From Paenibacillus sp. LS1 (GTDB lineage Bacteria; Bacillota; Bacilli; Paenibacillales; Paenibacillaceae): a stretch of DNA of 64,000 nucleotides. How positions within the stretch are numbered: the stretch's first letter is position 1; the number at the start of each line of letters is the position of its first letter. Location of the stretch: assembly GCF_026013365.1 (NCBI RefSeq), contig NZ_JAPDOE010000002.1, positions 744,001 to 808,000 on the forward strand, given 5' to 3'. Shown here in pieces: positions 8,257 through 15,315 of the stretch. Position numbers and translations under genes: made by a program. The notes under the pieces are model-generated. The model was not told the DNA's origin and made no database searches. It was given only the letters and a program-made list of their open reading frames with translations.

Positions 8257-9339
8257 TTAAAGTAAGTCTTTCAATTTTCTTACATATGTATCATCAAACT
8301 CATTTGAAGATACTAATTGATAATGTCTCTCCTCAACAATGCGAGCATTAAAATCCTCACAATCAAGATGGAACATGCAAATTGTATCATCTTCCATGAA
8401 TTGTACAGCGATTGGGACACATATTAAATTTGGAAACTCAGATTCACAATAAGCAATATCTTGGCTTAATTGAACAACACCAAGTTTATCTTTCCCACCT
8501 TTAGCCTGCACAGGGATTATATAATGCTGTCCCTTCTTATTGATCCCAACATAAACTTCATCTATTTCAATCTGTCCTATGTTAGCTACTTTAGTTCGGA
8601 GATGATTTTGTAAAGAGTATGTTGTAATCCCAAGAAAAATATCAATAAGTCTATTGTATCTGACTTTACTGAGTAAGCCTTGTTCATCGGAAAGACGGTA
8701 TCTTTCCATTATCTCTGGAGTATTATCTGGTATTTTTATTTTTTGCATCAATCTGTTAGGCTCAACAAAAGGCGTTAGGCTTAACTTAAATGCATACTTT
8801 GCATCTCCTTGTCCAATAATAATCCATGCTGCCCCTTCTGGGGCAGTCTTTGCAATTAAACTTGGCATATCTTTACGGTATCGAAAACTATATAAAACAT
8901 CCCCTGCATTTTTGGGTATCTTTATTCCTAACTCCTCGGCTGTACTAATAATCTCTTCTCTCGTAAACTCAATAATCTGTTTTCCATTTGTATATTTGTC
9001 CTGAAATATTTTCATTAATATGCGACTATAGGTGTTCGGCTGAGTAAGTTTAAATACATACTTACTCTTTCTTTTTTTTAAACTCCATGAAGCACCTTCG
9101 AGAGCTGTGTCAGTAATAAAAGCCGGTAACTCTGCCCCCGAACGATATACATCTAATATTTCCTCGCATTTTTTGGAGAGATTTATGCCTAATTTGCTAG
9201 CAGCTAGAGTGAAATCATCCTTAGTGAATTCAATACTATCTCTATCTACTCCAGGAATAAAATGATCAAAAAAAATTAATCTGAGTATTTCATTATAACC
9301 CTGCTGCTCTGCAGCATGCCCTTCCGTATTCAACGGCAT
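8257..9339 (-). CDS. Type II-like restriction endonuclease with duplicated N-terminal module
   Basis: A 360-aa protein, not assigned to a named enzyme. Residues about 17-98 and 104-186 are two copies of one module: IEFTKDDF / IEFTREEI, LGI-x(2)-K/P, ALEGASW / APEGAAW and KYVFKL / KYAFKL line up in order. The C-terminal part (about 225-330) carries a PD-(D/E)xK-like core: IEIDEVYVGI with Asp259, then PVQAKGG with QxK at 277-279, followed by VVQLSQD. The ATG at 9339 has GGAGG at a 7-base spacing; an upstream ATG at 9345 overlaps the methyltransferase stop but sits directly on the SD. Coupling to the C5 methyltransferase is the main reason for calling it a restriction enzyme. Specificity is unknown. 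Confidence 0.75.
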   Translation of the reverse strand: MPLNTEGHAAEQQGYNEILRLIFFDHFIPGVDRDSIEFTKDDFTLAASKLGINLSKKCEEILDVYRSGAELPAFITDTALEGASWSLKKRKSKYVFKLTQPNTYSRILMKIFQDKYTNGKQIIEFTREEIISTAEELGIKIPKNAGDVLYSFRYRKDMPSLIAKTAPEGAAWIIIGQGDAKYAFKLSLTPFVEPNRLMQKIKIPDNTPEIMERYRLSDEQGLLSKVRYNRLIDIFLGITTYSLQNHLRTKVANIGQIEIDEVYVGINKKGQHYIIPVQAKGGKDKLGVVQLSQDIAYCESEFPNLICVPIAVQFMEDDTICMFHLDCEDFNARIVEERHYQLVSSNEFDDTYVRKLKDLL

Positions 9340-9341
9340 TT

Positions 9342-10637
9342 TCATCCCTCCTGCAACATAGGTTTTCTTCTACGTGTACCTATAACATTTCTGTCAACAC
9401 TAAAGTAATTTGCCGCTGCAGTCATGTCCATTTTGAGAACACTTTCGTCACCTAACTCTATCGTAATATTTGGACTCTCTAAATTAAGTCCCAGAGCTTG
9501 TACTATCTGTTTACCTACAGCCCTAGCTAATAACGGAGGAACAGAATTTCCAATTTCTCTGAAACCATGCCATTTAGTAACATGAAATCTAAACCAATCA
9601 GGAAAAGAATGCAACCTTGCTGCTTCACGTACACTAATTACTCGATTATAAATCGGATGAATAGGTCTAGGGCTTGTGTGAGCACCTCTCTTACTATCTG
9701 TACCAGCTCTTAAAGTATTACATATTCCATCATTATGCAATTTCAAGAATCTACTTACTGGTTCATTTTGCCCACCTGGTGTGTTTCTAAATCTTTCAAT
9801 TGTGACTGCGGTGTGCTCAGTTCTTAATGAACTAGTAAGTATATTATGATTCCAATTCCTTGGTATTGAGAGGTCATCGGTATCATCCATACTGCCATTC
9901 AACTTAAGAGCATATTCGCTTTGAGGAGTAAATTCAAATGGCATACAATCCGATGAAAGCAATTCAGAGTGATTGTCTATGTTAGGCAAGTCACCGATTG
10001 CTTCATGTACAGATGGGCACCACGGTAAATCAGGCGGTTCCATCCCCTCTATTCCTGCCTTCCCACGGATAGATGTAATTTTATCAGGATATTCTGGAGG
10101 GCTCATATCTCCTCTATATCCAATAACAAACAACCGTTTTCTATTTTGAGGAACTCCATAGTTCGCTGAATTTAATACTTTATATGGAATAACATTATAT
10201 TGTGTACCTTCAAATTCCTTGATAAATTGTTGTAGAACTGTTTTTGCTTCACCAATTGTGAGTCCCGACACATTTTCCATAACAAAATACTTAGGGTTGG
10301 TTTCAATAACTAGTCTAGAAAAATGACCCACTAATGAATTTCTTGGGTCATCAATTAGACGCTTTCCCATTAAAGAGAACCCTTGGCAAGGCGGTCCACC
10401 AAATAATACATCTAATTGTTGACCTTCATTTAATCCTGCGACCTGAAGAAGTTTTTCTCCAGATAATTGACTAATATCCTCACACAAAACCGGAGTTTCC
10501 GGGAAATTATATTTATGAATACCGGCATGTATTGGGTCTAATTCTACGGCAGTTACAATATCGAATCCTGCTTGCTCAAAGCCAAGTGACATTCCACCTG
10601 CACCTGCAAAAAGGTCAATTGCTTTTGGTCTAGGCAT
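9342..10637 (-). CDS. DNA (cytosine-5-)-methyltransferase
   Basis: A 431-aa C5 methyltransferase. Motif I DLFAGAGGMSLGFEQAGF (8-25) binds AdoMet; motif IV GGPPCQGFS (80-88) carries catalytic Cys84; motif VI ENV is at 121-123; motif VIII QNRKRLFVIG at about 164-173; motif X REIGNSVPPLLARAVG lies near residue 360. The target-recognition region lies between VIII and X. It protects the host from the adjacent endonuclease, whose gene follows at once, so the two are translationally coupled. A TATAAT at 10685-10690 serves as -10 and AAGGAG as SD. No controller (C) protein gene is present. Confidence 0.95.
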   Translation of the reverse strand: MPRPKAIDLFAGAGGMSLGFEQAGFDIVTAVELDPIHAGIHKYNFPETPVLCEDISQLSGEKLLQVAGLNEGQQLDVLFGGPPCQGFSLMGKRLIDDPRNSLVGHFSRLVIETNPKYFVMENVSGLTIGEAKTVLQQFIKEFEGTQYNVIPYKVLNSANYGVPQNRKRLFVIGYRGDMSPPEYPDKITSIRGKAGIEGMEPPDLPWCPSVHEAIGDLPNIDNHSELLSSDCMPFEFTPQSEYALKLNGSMDDTDDLSIPRNWNHNILTSSLRTEHTAVTIERFRNTPGGQNEPVSRFLKLHNDGICNTLRAGTDSKRGAHTSPRPIHPIYNRVISVREAARLHSFPDWFRFHVTKWHGFREIGNSVPPLLARAVGKQIVQALGLNLESPNITIELGDESVLKMDMTAAANYFSVDRNVIGTRRRKPMLQEG

Positions 10638-11142
10638 ACGCTTCTCCTTACAAATCGTTTGACATGGAACATACGTTTCTACTAATTATAACAGATGAGG
10701 ATATAAAAAACGACTATATGATTCAGTGAAGCATTTTCATCTAATTAATCTTTTGAACGAATTGAATGAATTTATGAGGCTAGGAAAAGATAACCTTTCT
10801 TACACTCAGTACACTGTATATCACACAACTAATTCTATAGTATCTTCTTGATAATTAGATAACCCACGACTTAATCACAATTTAATATTTTTTGATTTAT
10901 ACATTAAAATATGTTATTCACCTTTTCAGTTAATTGCTAAGTGAACTGTTCGAGATTTACCTCCAAGCTTGCAAAATCAAGTATAGTTTGATTTAGATAA
11001 ATTAAATTGATTCGTTAATTCGAATAATATCATGTACCGTTTTGGATCATCAAAAATGGTGACTACAACCATAAAAGCAAATCCGATAGCAAAAAACCGC
11101 CAAACACTCGGAAATCCTTGTGTTTAGCGGGTTCTTTAGTTA
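10638..11142. other. AT-rich noncoding right part of the island
   Basis: About 500 bp without a credible gene. It holds the methyltransferase promoter (-10 at 10685-10690, minus strand) and, at the tRNA side, the terminator at 11090-11130. Base composition is clearly AT-richer than the housekeeping genes around, as expected for acquired DNA. Confidence 0.6.
11090..11130 (-). terminator. Terminator downstream of tRNA-Ala
   Basis: Minus strand: CCGCTAAACAC / GTGTTTGGCGG stem followed by six Ts, 13 bp after the tRNA 3' end. The same stem-loop in slightly changed form ends the flavoprotein operon at 2499-2541. Confidence 0.8.
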
Positions 11143-11184
11143 TGGAGCCTAGGGGGATCGAACCCCTGACCTCATCGCTGCCAG
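11143..11184 (-). repeat. Proximal att copy within tRNA-Ala
   Basis: The 3' 42 bases of the tRNA gene, repeated at 8047-8088. It forms the tRNA-side end of the restriction-modification island. Confidence 0.8.
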
Positions 11185-11215
11185 CGATGCGCTCTCCCAG
11201 CTGAGCTAAGGCCCC
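11143..11215 (-). tRNA. tRNA-Ala (anticodon GGC)
   Basis: A 73-nt cloverleaf: acceptor GGGGCCT/AGGCTCC, D arm GCTC/GAGC, anticodon stem CATCG/CGATG with loop CTGGCAG (anticodon GGC), variable loop AGGTC, T arm AGGGG-TTCGATC-CCCCT, discriminator A. CCA is not encoded here (TAACTAA follows), whereas the displaced copy at 8044-8088 does encode CCA. Confidence 0.95.
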
Positions 11216-11271
11216 AGGATATAAAATTAACACCTTGTCCAACACTCCTACGTTCCGCAGACGACTCCTAT

Positions 11272-11300
11272 ATCATATAAAATCCAGCTTTTGCTGTCAA
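11272..11300 (-). promoter_or_regulatory. tRNA-Ala promoter
   Basis: TTGACA (11295-11300), 17-bp spacer and TATGAT (11272-11277) on the minus strand, ending 56 bp before the tRNA 5' base. Confidence 0.75.
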
Positions 11301-11400
11301 TCACTTTTTCATGGTCCAAAGTGATTGGAGAAGAACAACCGATTTCACTGGCACATACGGACTGGAACCCCAGACTGCTCTTCTCCCCTTACACACTTCA

Positions 11401-11868
11401 CTAATCCTCCAGATTGTCTTTGGACAACAGGGATTTTAGTTCTTTCATGAACATATTGATATCCTTGAACTGGCGATACACCGACGCAAAACGCACATAC
11501 GCCACTTCATCGACTGGAAACAGCTGCTCCATCAATAGCTCACCAATCTGGCGACTCTCGACTTCAGCATCGGCTGTATTACGCAAAGACTTCTCTACCT
11601 CAGATACCATCATCTCCAGCGTCTCAACAGAGACTGGACGTTTCTCACAGGCACGAATAAGCCCACGGAGAATCTTGTCCCGGCTAAACTCTTCCCGGCT
11701 GCCATCCTTCTTAATAACGATCAGTGGTGTTTCTTCAATCATCTCAAACGTTGTAAATCTTCTGGCGCACTGCTCACATTCACGACGGCGACGAATCGAT
11801 TTTGATTCATTAGCCGGCCTTGAATCAAGGACTTTGGTGCCCAGAAAAGCGCAATAAGGACATTTCAA
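11401..11868 (-). CDS. nrdR: Transcriptional repressor NrdR
   Basis: A 155-aa protein with the NrdR layout: an N-terminal zinc ribbon (MKCPYC at 1-6 and CEQC at 31-34), [16 protein letters not shown], then an ATP-cone domain ([20 protein letters not shown], about 50-69). NrdR represses ribonucleotide reductase operons when the cone binds dATP/ATP. It is full length for the family (about 150 aa). It lies between the tRNA and the divergently transcribed SASP gene. Confidence 0.95.
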   Translation of the reverse strand: MKCPYCAFLGTKVLDSRPANESKSIRRRRECEQCARRFTTFEMIEETPLIVIKKDGSREEFSRDKILRGLIRACEKRPVSVETLEMMVSEVEKSLRNTADAEVESRQIGELLMEQLFPVDEVAYVRFASVYRQFKDINMFMKELKSLLSKDNLED

Positions 11869-11921
11869 ATCAGATCACTTCCCACGTTTTACTTTTTACC
11901 ACATATTCCCTGTACTCATTT

Positions 11922-11953
11922 TGTAATGAAAAACGCATTGCCGACACATAATA
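11922..11953 (+). promoter_or_regulatory. Possible SigG-type promoter of the SASP gene
   Basis: CATAATA (11947-11953) resembles the -10 used by the forespore sigma factor SigG; TGTAAT near 11922 may be the -35, at a slightly long spacing. SASP genes are normally SigG-dependent. The match is only fair. Confidence 0.35.
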
Positions 11954-11984
11954 CTTTTACCAACCCGCGAGGAGGTGAACAGCA

Positions 11985-12206
11985 ATGGCACAAAGCAACG
12001 GTAACTCCAACAACTTGGTGGTAACTAAAGCTTCCGCAGCCCTCGAACAACTGAAATATGAAGTTGCTCAAGAACTCGGAATCAGCATCCCACAAGACGG
12101 ATACCAAGGTAACATGACTTCTTACGAGAACGGTTCGATCGGTGGATACATCACGAAGCGTCTGGTAACAATTGCAGAACAGCAATTGGCAGGTCAATAC
12201 CAATAA
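11985..12206 (+). CDS. Alpha/beta-type small acid-soluble spore protein
   Basis: A 73-aa SASP. It contains the family segments KYEVAQELGI (about 25-34), where GPR protease cleaves at the Glu during germination, and GGYITKRLVTIAEQQL (about 53-68). These proteins coat forespore DNA and protect it from UV and heat. SD GAGGAGGTG lies 9 bp before the ATG. It is monocistronic and ends in a strong GC hairpin. Its presence marks the organism as an endospore former. Confidence 0.95.
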   Translation: MAQSNGNSNNLVVTKASAALEQLKYEVAQELGISIPQDGYQGNMTSYENGSIGGYITKRLVTIAEQQLAGQYQ

Positions 12207-12229
12207 TATCTGCATCGTAATACGCTACA

Positions 12230-12274
12230 CAGAGGAGCATGGAGCGGCCGGTGAACAACCGGCCTGCTCTGTGC
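12230..12274 (+). terminator. Hairpin after the SASP gene
   Basis: CACAGAG...CTCTGTG outer arms enclose a GGCCGGT/ACCGGCC inner stem. The T tract is weak, but the position between convergent genes suits a terminator. Confidence 0.6.
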
Positions 12275-12288
12275 TTCTACTTATATAC

Positions 12289-12852
12289 TCAGAACGTATT
12301 ATAGATCTTTACATACTGATTATAATAGTAAATGACCCTTTGTACATAGTGACGCGTCTCACCAAACGGAATATCTTTCACCGTATCGAATGAGCCATCC
12401 CATACACCATCTCTAAGCCAACTGTTCACTTTACCTGGACCCGCATTATAGGCAGCGATCATAACGGCTTCATTGCCATCGAATTGATCGGACAGATTCC
12501 GCAGATACCATGTACCTAATTGAATATTTCGTTCTGGCTCGTGCTTCAATTCCTCCAGTGAAGTGTGAGGAATTTTGGCTTGTTCCAATATCCAGTTCGC
12601 CGTGTCCGGCATCAGTTGCATGAGCCCAATGGCACCTCGTTTGGATTCCTTGCTTGTCTTGAAATTGGTCTCCACCTTGATAATGGAAGCAATCAGAAAC
12701 GGATCAACCTCGTAGCTCTGAGATTGGGCACGAATCTCTTCCTTATAATGAATCGGATAGAACCATGCCATCCAGTTTGTATTCAGAAATAGCACGAGTA
12801 CAAAGGACACAAACATCAACAGCAGTACACGTTTCTTGCGTAATATTTTCAT
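12289..12852 (-). CDS. Lytic transglycosylase (SLT/Slt70-like)
   Basis: A 187-aa protein with an N-terminal membrane anchor (about residues 7-29, LLLMFVSFVLVLFLNTNW) and an SLT domain: IIKVETNF carries the catalytic Glu (about 58), GAIGLMQLMPDTA (about 72-84) and AAYNAGPGKVNSW (about 134-146) complete the goose-type lysozyme fold. It cleaves peptidoglycan glycan strands outside the membrane, leaving 1,6-anhydro ends. Its ATG overlaps the coaE stop (ATGA), so the two are translationally coupled. Confidence 0.92.
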   Translation of the reverse strand: MKILRKKRVLLLMFVSFVLVLFLNTNWMAWFYPIHYKEEIRAQSQSYEVDPFLIASIIKVETNFKTSKESKRGAIGLMQLMPDTANWILEQAKIPHTSLEELKHEPERNIQLGTWYLRNLSDQFDGNEAVMIAAYNAGPGKVNSWLRDGVWDGSFDTVKDIPFGETRHYVQRVIYYYNQYVKIYNTF

Positions 12853-13445
12853 AACAAACCCTTACGCTGTAGATATGAGTCAATTTGCTGCTCCGTCGCA
12901 GGCCATAAGCCGCTGTTATCGATGACAATGTCTGCAAGCTGCTTTTTGCGCTCAATATCCATCTGTACATCCATTCGAGCCTCAGCCTGTGCAGAAGTCA
13001 TTCCATCCCGACTCATCAAGCGATCTCGTTGAACCGACCTTGGAACATATACAACCATGACTTCCTCGAAGCCATCTTCAAGACCCGATTCGTACAACAA
13101 AGGAATATCAGATACCACAAGCTTATCCGGATGTTGCACCGCGTATGCGGCAGCCCGTTCACGCATCTCTCTACGGATCGCCGGGTGTGTGATGGCCTCC
13201 AATGCCTTTCGTTCCTCTGGTTGTTGAAAAACAATGCTTCCAAGCTTTTTCCGATCCAGTGTTCCATCTTCGTTCAGTATGGCTTGTCCGAACCGCTCAA
13301 CAGCGGCGGCCAACACGGGATGCCCGGGCATCATAACTTCCCGGGCAATCACGTCTGCATCGATGAGCAACGCTCCCTTACTGGCGAGATAGGCGGAAAC
13401 ACTGCTTTTGCCTGTCGCGATCCCGCCGGTTAAGCCTATATTCAT
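12849..13445 (-). CDS. coaE: Dephospho-CoA kinase
   Basis: A 198-aa P-loop kinase that phosphorylates dephospho-CoA, the last step of coenzyme A synthesis. Walker A GGIATGKSS is at 7-15, the DAD segment (LIDADVIAREV) at about 28-38, and RLMSRDGMTSAQAEAR supplies the lid Arg residues. Full length for the family. SD GAGGTG. It is flanked by ytaF upstream and the transglycosylase downstream, the gene order seen in other Bacillales. Confidence 0.95.
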   Translation of the reverse strand: MNIGLTGGIATGKSSVSAYLASKGALLIDADVIAREVMMPGHPVLAAAVERFGQAILNEDGTLDRKKLGSIVFQQPEERKALEAITHPAIRREMRERAAAYAVQHPDKLVVSDIPLLYESGLEDGFEEVMVVYVPRSVQRDRLMSRDGMTSAQAEARMDVQMDIERKKQLADIVIDNSGLWPATEQQIDSYLQRKGLL

Positions 13446-13454
13446 CGTTTCACC

Positions 13455-14228
13455 TCATAACAGCTTCATTATTCCCATAATCATTAACAATAGTGCTGGC
13501 AATACAGACAGTCTTCGCATCCAGCGCAGAGCTGAGAAACGCAGTCCAACCTTCATGCCGAGTGACAGAAACGCCCCACTAAACAGTGCAATAATGAGTG
13601 CCGTCCATAGTGTAGGAAATCCCAGAAGTGCCGCTCCCAATCCTGCTCCAAACGCATCCAGAGACAGTGCAATACCAAGCCACATCGCTTCTTGAGCAGA
13701 TATACTCCCCGAGTTATCCATATCCGCCTTGGAGGGACTGCGAAGGATCTGAATGACGACCCCCAGCTTACGCAGCTCCAGTGTAAATACCATTCGTTCC
13801 AACGATCCCCCTGAAGCCGACTGCTCCAGATCCAGCGCCAGCACCTGGTTCCTGCCTTTTGAATCCGTCAGTGTCTCTTGTGCTTCTCTAACTCCAGTTG
13901 CCGTTGTTTCTGTTCCCACGTTCGTTCTAGTGTCTGTTTCCAGCTGTTCTTTGCCTTGCTTTCGAATAAGTTGCAACAGTGACCATGCACCAATGCCTAT
14001 CAATATGACGGCTCCCACAATCGAAGCGATATCCGGTGACACCACATGGGACAACAGCACACCTACTTGCATCGACAAGGCAATAACCAATCCCGAACAG
14101 ATCGAAATAACAGCGATAGATAACAGGGGAATCTTAGTCCTCCGTAACCCATATGTAATCCCGACTCCAAAACCATCTAAACTAAGCGCCAAAGCAAGCG
14201 CCAGCAATGAAATAAAATGATGCAGCAC
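13455..14228 (-). CDS. ytaF: Sporulation membrane protein YtaF
   Basis: A 257-aa membrane protein of two MntP-like halves. Each half begins with a similar helix (ALALSLDGFGVGITYGL near 11, and GIALSLDAFGAGLGAAL near 182) followed by two more helices. They are joined by a long hydrophilic loop (about 95-165) rich in Thr, Glu and Ser. The start is GTG with GGAGG at 8 bp. YtaF is a conserved sporulation protein of unclear biochemical role; the MntP relationship suggests cation export. It shares the operon direction with coaE (9-bp gap). Confidence 0.88.
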   Translation of the reverse strand: MLHHFISLLALALALSLDGFGVGITYGLRRTKIPLLSIAVISICSGLVIALSMQVGVLLSHVVSPDIASIVGAVILIGIGAWSLLQLIRKQGKEQLETDTRTNVGTETTATGVREAQETLTDSKGRNQVLALDLEQSASGGSLERMVFTLELRKLGVVIQILRSPSKADMDNSGSISAQEAMWLGIALSLDAFGAGLGAALLGFPTLWTALIIALFSGAFLSLGMKVGLRFSALRWMRRLSVLPALLLMIMGIMKLL

Positions 14229-14360
14229 CCCGGATTCCTCCTCTGTGCGGTACTCGTGCCAACTGAAGATGCCAGTATGGGTATACGCCCGCTTATTTCT
14301 GCCATATCAGTATATGGAGGGAGGAATCCAAGGGTGCTATGATTTCATCATTTCGTTCAT

Positions 14361-15197
14361 TCAGTTCATGTTCAGCGGCTGGCAGTTCGGACAAAAATGC
14401 GTACCACGGCCACCAACCACCGTTTTTTCGATTAACGTACCACATGTTGCACACGGCTCTGACTTACGCCCGTAGATCTTCAGTTGATGCTGGAACATGC
14501 CCATCTCACCCTGTCCATTCACATAGGATTTGATGGAAGACCCTCCTGCATTCACTGCATCCTGCAACGTAGCCACAATCGCTTCATGCAGCACCGTTAA
14601 CTGAGCTTCGGTCAGTGTCTTGGCGATGGTCTCAGGATGAATGCCTGCGCGAAATAGAGCCTCGTCCACATAAATATTCCCGATGCCGACCACATATGCC
14701 TGATTTAACAGCACAGCTTTGATTTTGGTTGTGCGCTTGCCAACCGCCTCACGGAATGCAGTTACCGTAAAGGCCGGATCAAGCGGCTCCAGTCCCAGCT
14801 TCAGCAAAGGTTTCGATACCAGTTCCTCACCTGCATTGAACAGGTGCATCGTACCGAACTGGCGCACATCCTTATAACGTAATTCCGTACCATCATTAAA
14901 ATGGAAGATCACATGGGTATGCTTCTCCACATCTTCATGCTGCTCGTACACACCGTACCTTCCTTCCATCCGCAGATGGGAGACAAGCACCAGCCCGTCC
15001 AGCAAAATACGCAAAAACTTGCCTCGACGCTCCACCCCAATGACGGTATGTCCCGCGAGTTCCATTGCAAATGCATCTATGTCGTCCGGCCGCTGAATAA
15101 TCCGCGGCAAGCTAACGGTAACATGATCAATCGTTTTGCCTACAATAAGTTGATTCAATGTTCTTCTGACTGTTTCGACTTCCGGTAATTCCGGCAT
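14361..15197 (-). CDS. mutM: Formamidopyrimidine-DNA glycosylase
   Basis: A 278-aa Fpg/MutM. The N-terminal PELPEVE gives catalytic Pro2 and Glu3; GRKFLRI (about 58-65) includes the beta-elimination Lys. YVDEALF with GI.P and the helix-two-turn-helix occupy the middle. A C-terminal zinc finger shows CATC ... CPNC. It removes 8-oxoguanine and ring-opened purines from DNA. SD GGGAGGTGAG. Adjacent polA would fill the gaps it creates; polA-mutM linkage is conserved in Bacillales. Confidence 0.96.
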   Translation of the reverse strand: MPELPEVETVRRTLNQLIVGKTIDHVTVSLPRIIQRPDDIDAFAMELAGHTVIGVERRGKFLRILLDGLVLVSHLRMEGRYGVYEQHEDVEKHTHVIFHFNDGTELRYKDVRQFGTMHLFNAGEELVSKPLLKLGLEPLDPAFTVTAFREAVGKRTTKIKAVLLNQAYVVGIGNIYVDEALFRAGIHPETIAKTLTEAQLTVLHEAIVATLQDAVNAGGSSIKSYVNGQGEMGMFQHQLKIYGRKSEPCATCGTLIEKTVVGGRGTHFCPNCQPLNMN

Positions 15198-15315
15198 GAT
15201 GTTCTCACCTCCCCTATATTATAACGGAAGATGGCGCTCAGCGGGACCCTTTTCTTATATTGAAAACATGGAAAGGTCTATTGTAAAATACCGGAAAAAC
15301 CGCGCAGTGCTTGAT

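Larger units (their letters stand above)
8047..11184. mobile_element. Restriction-modification island integrated at tRNA-Ala
   Basis: The segment is bounded by a 42-bp direct repeat: 8047-8088, and 11143-11184 inside the intact tRNA-Ala gene, with one mismatch. The repeat covers the tRNA 3' end from the anticodon loop to the discriminator base, a common attB of tyrosine integrases. Between the repeats are only the methyltransferase and endonuclease genes, plus AT-rich noncoding flanks. No integrase or excisionase is seen, so the element is either a decayed integrative element or was mobilised in trans. Confidence 0.8.

Noticed and set aside
11063..11245. 60-codon minus-strand frame across tRNA-Ala
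   Set aside because: It translates the tRNA gene itself (the well-known spurious ALAQLGERIAGS-type peptide) and its terminator; no ribosome site.
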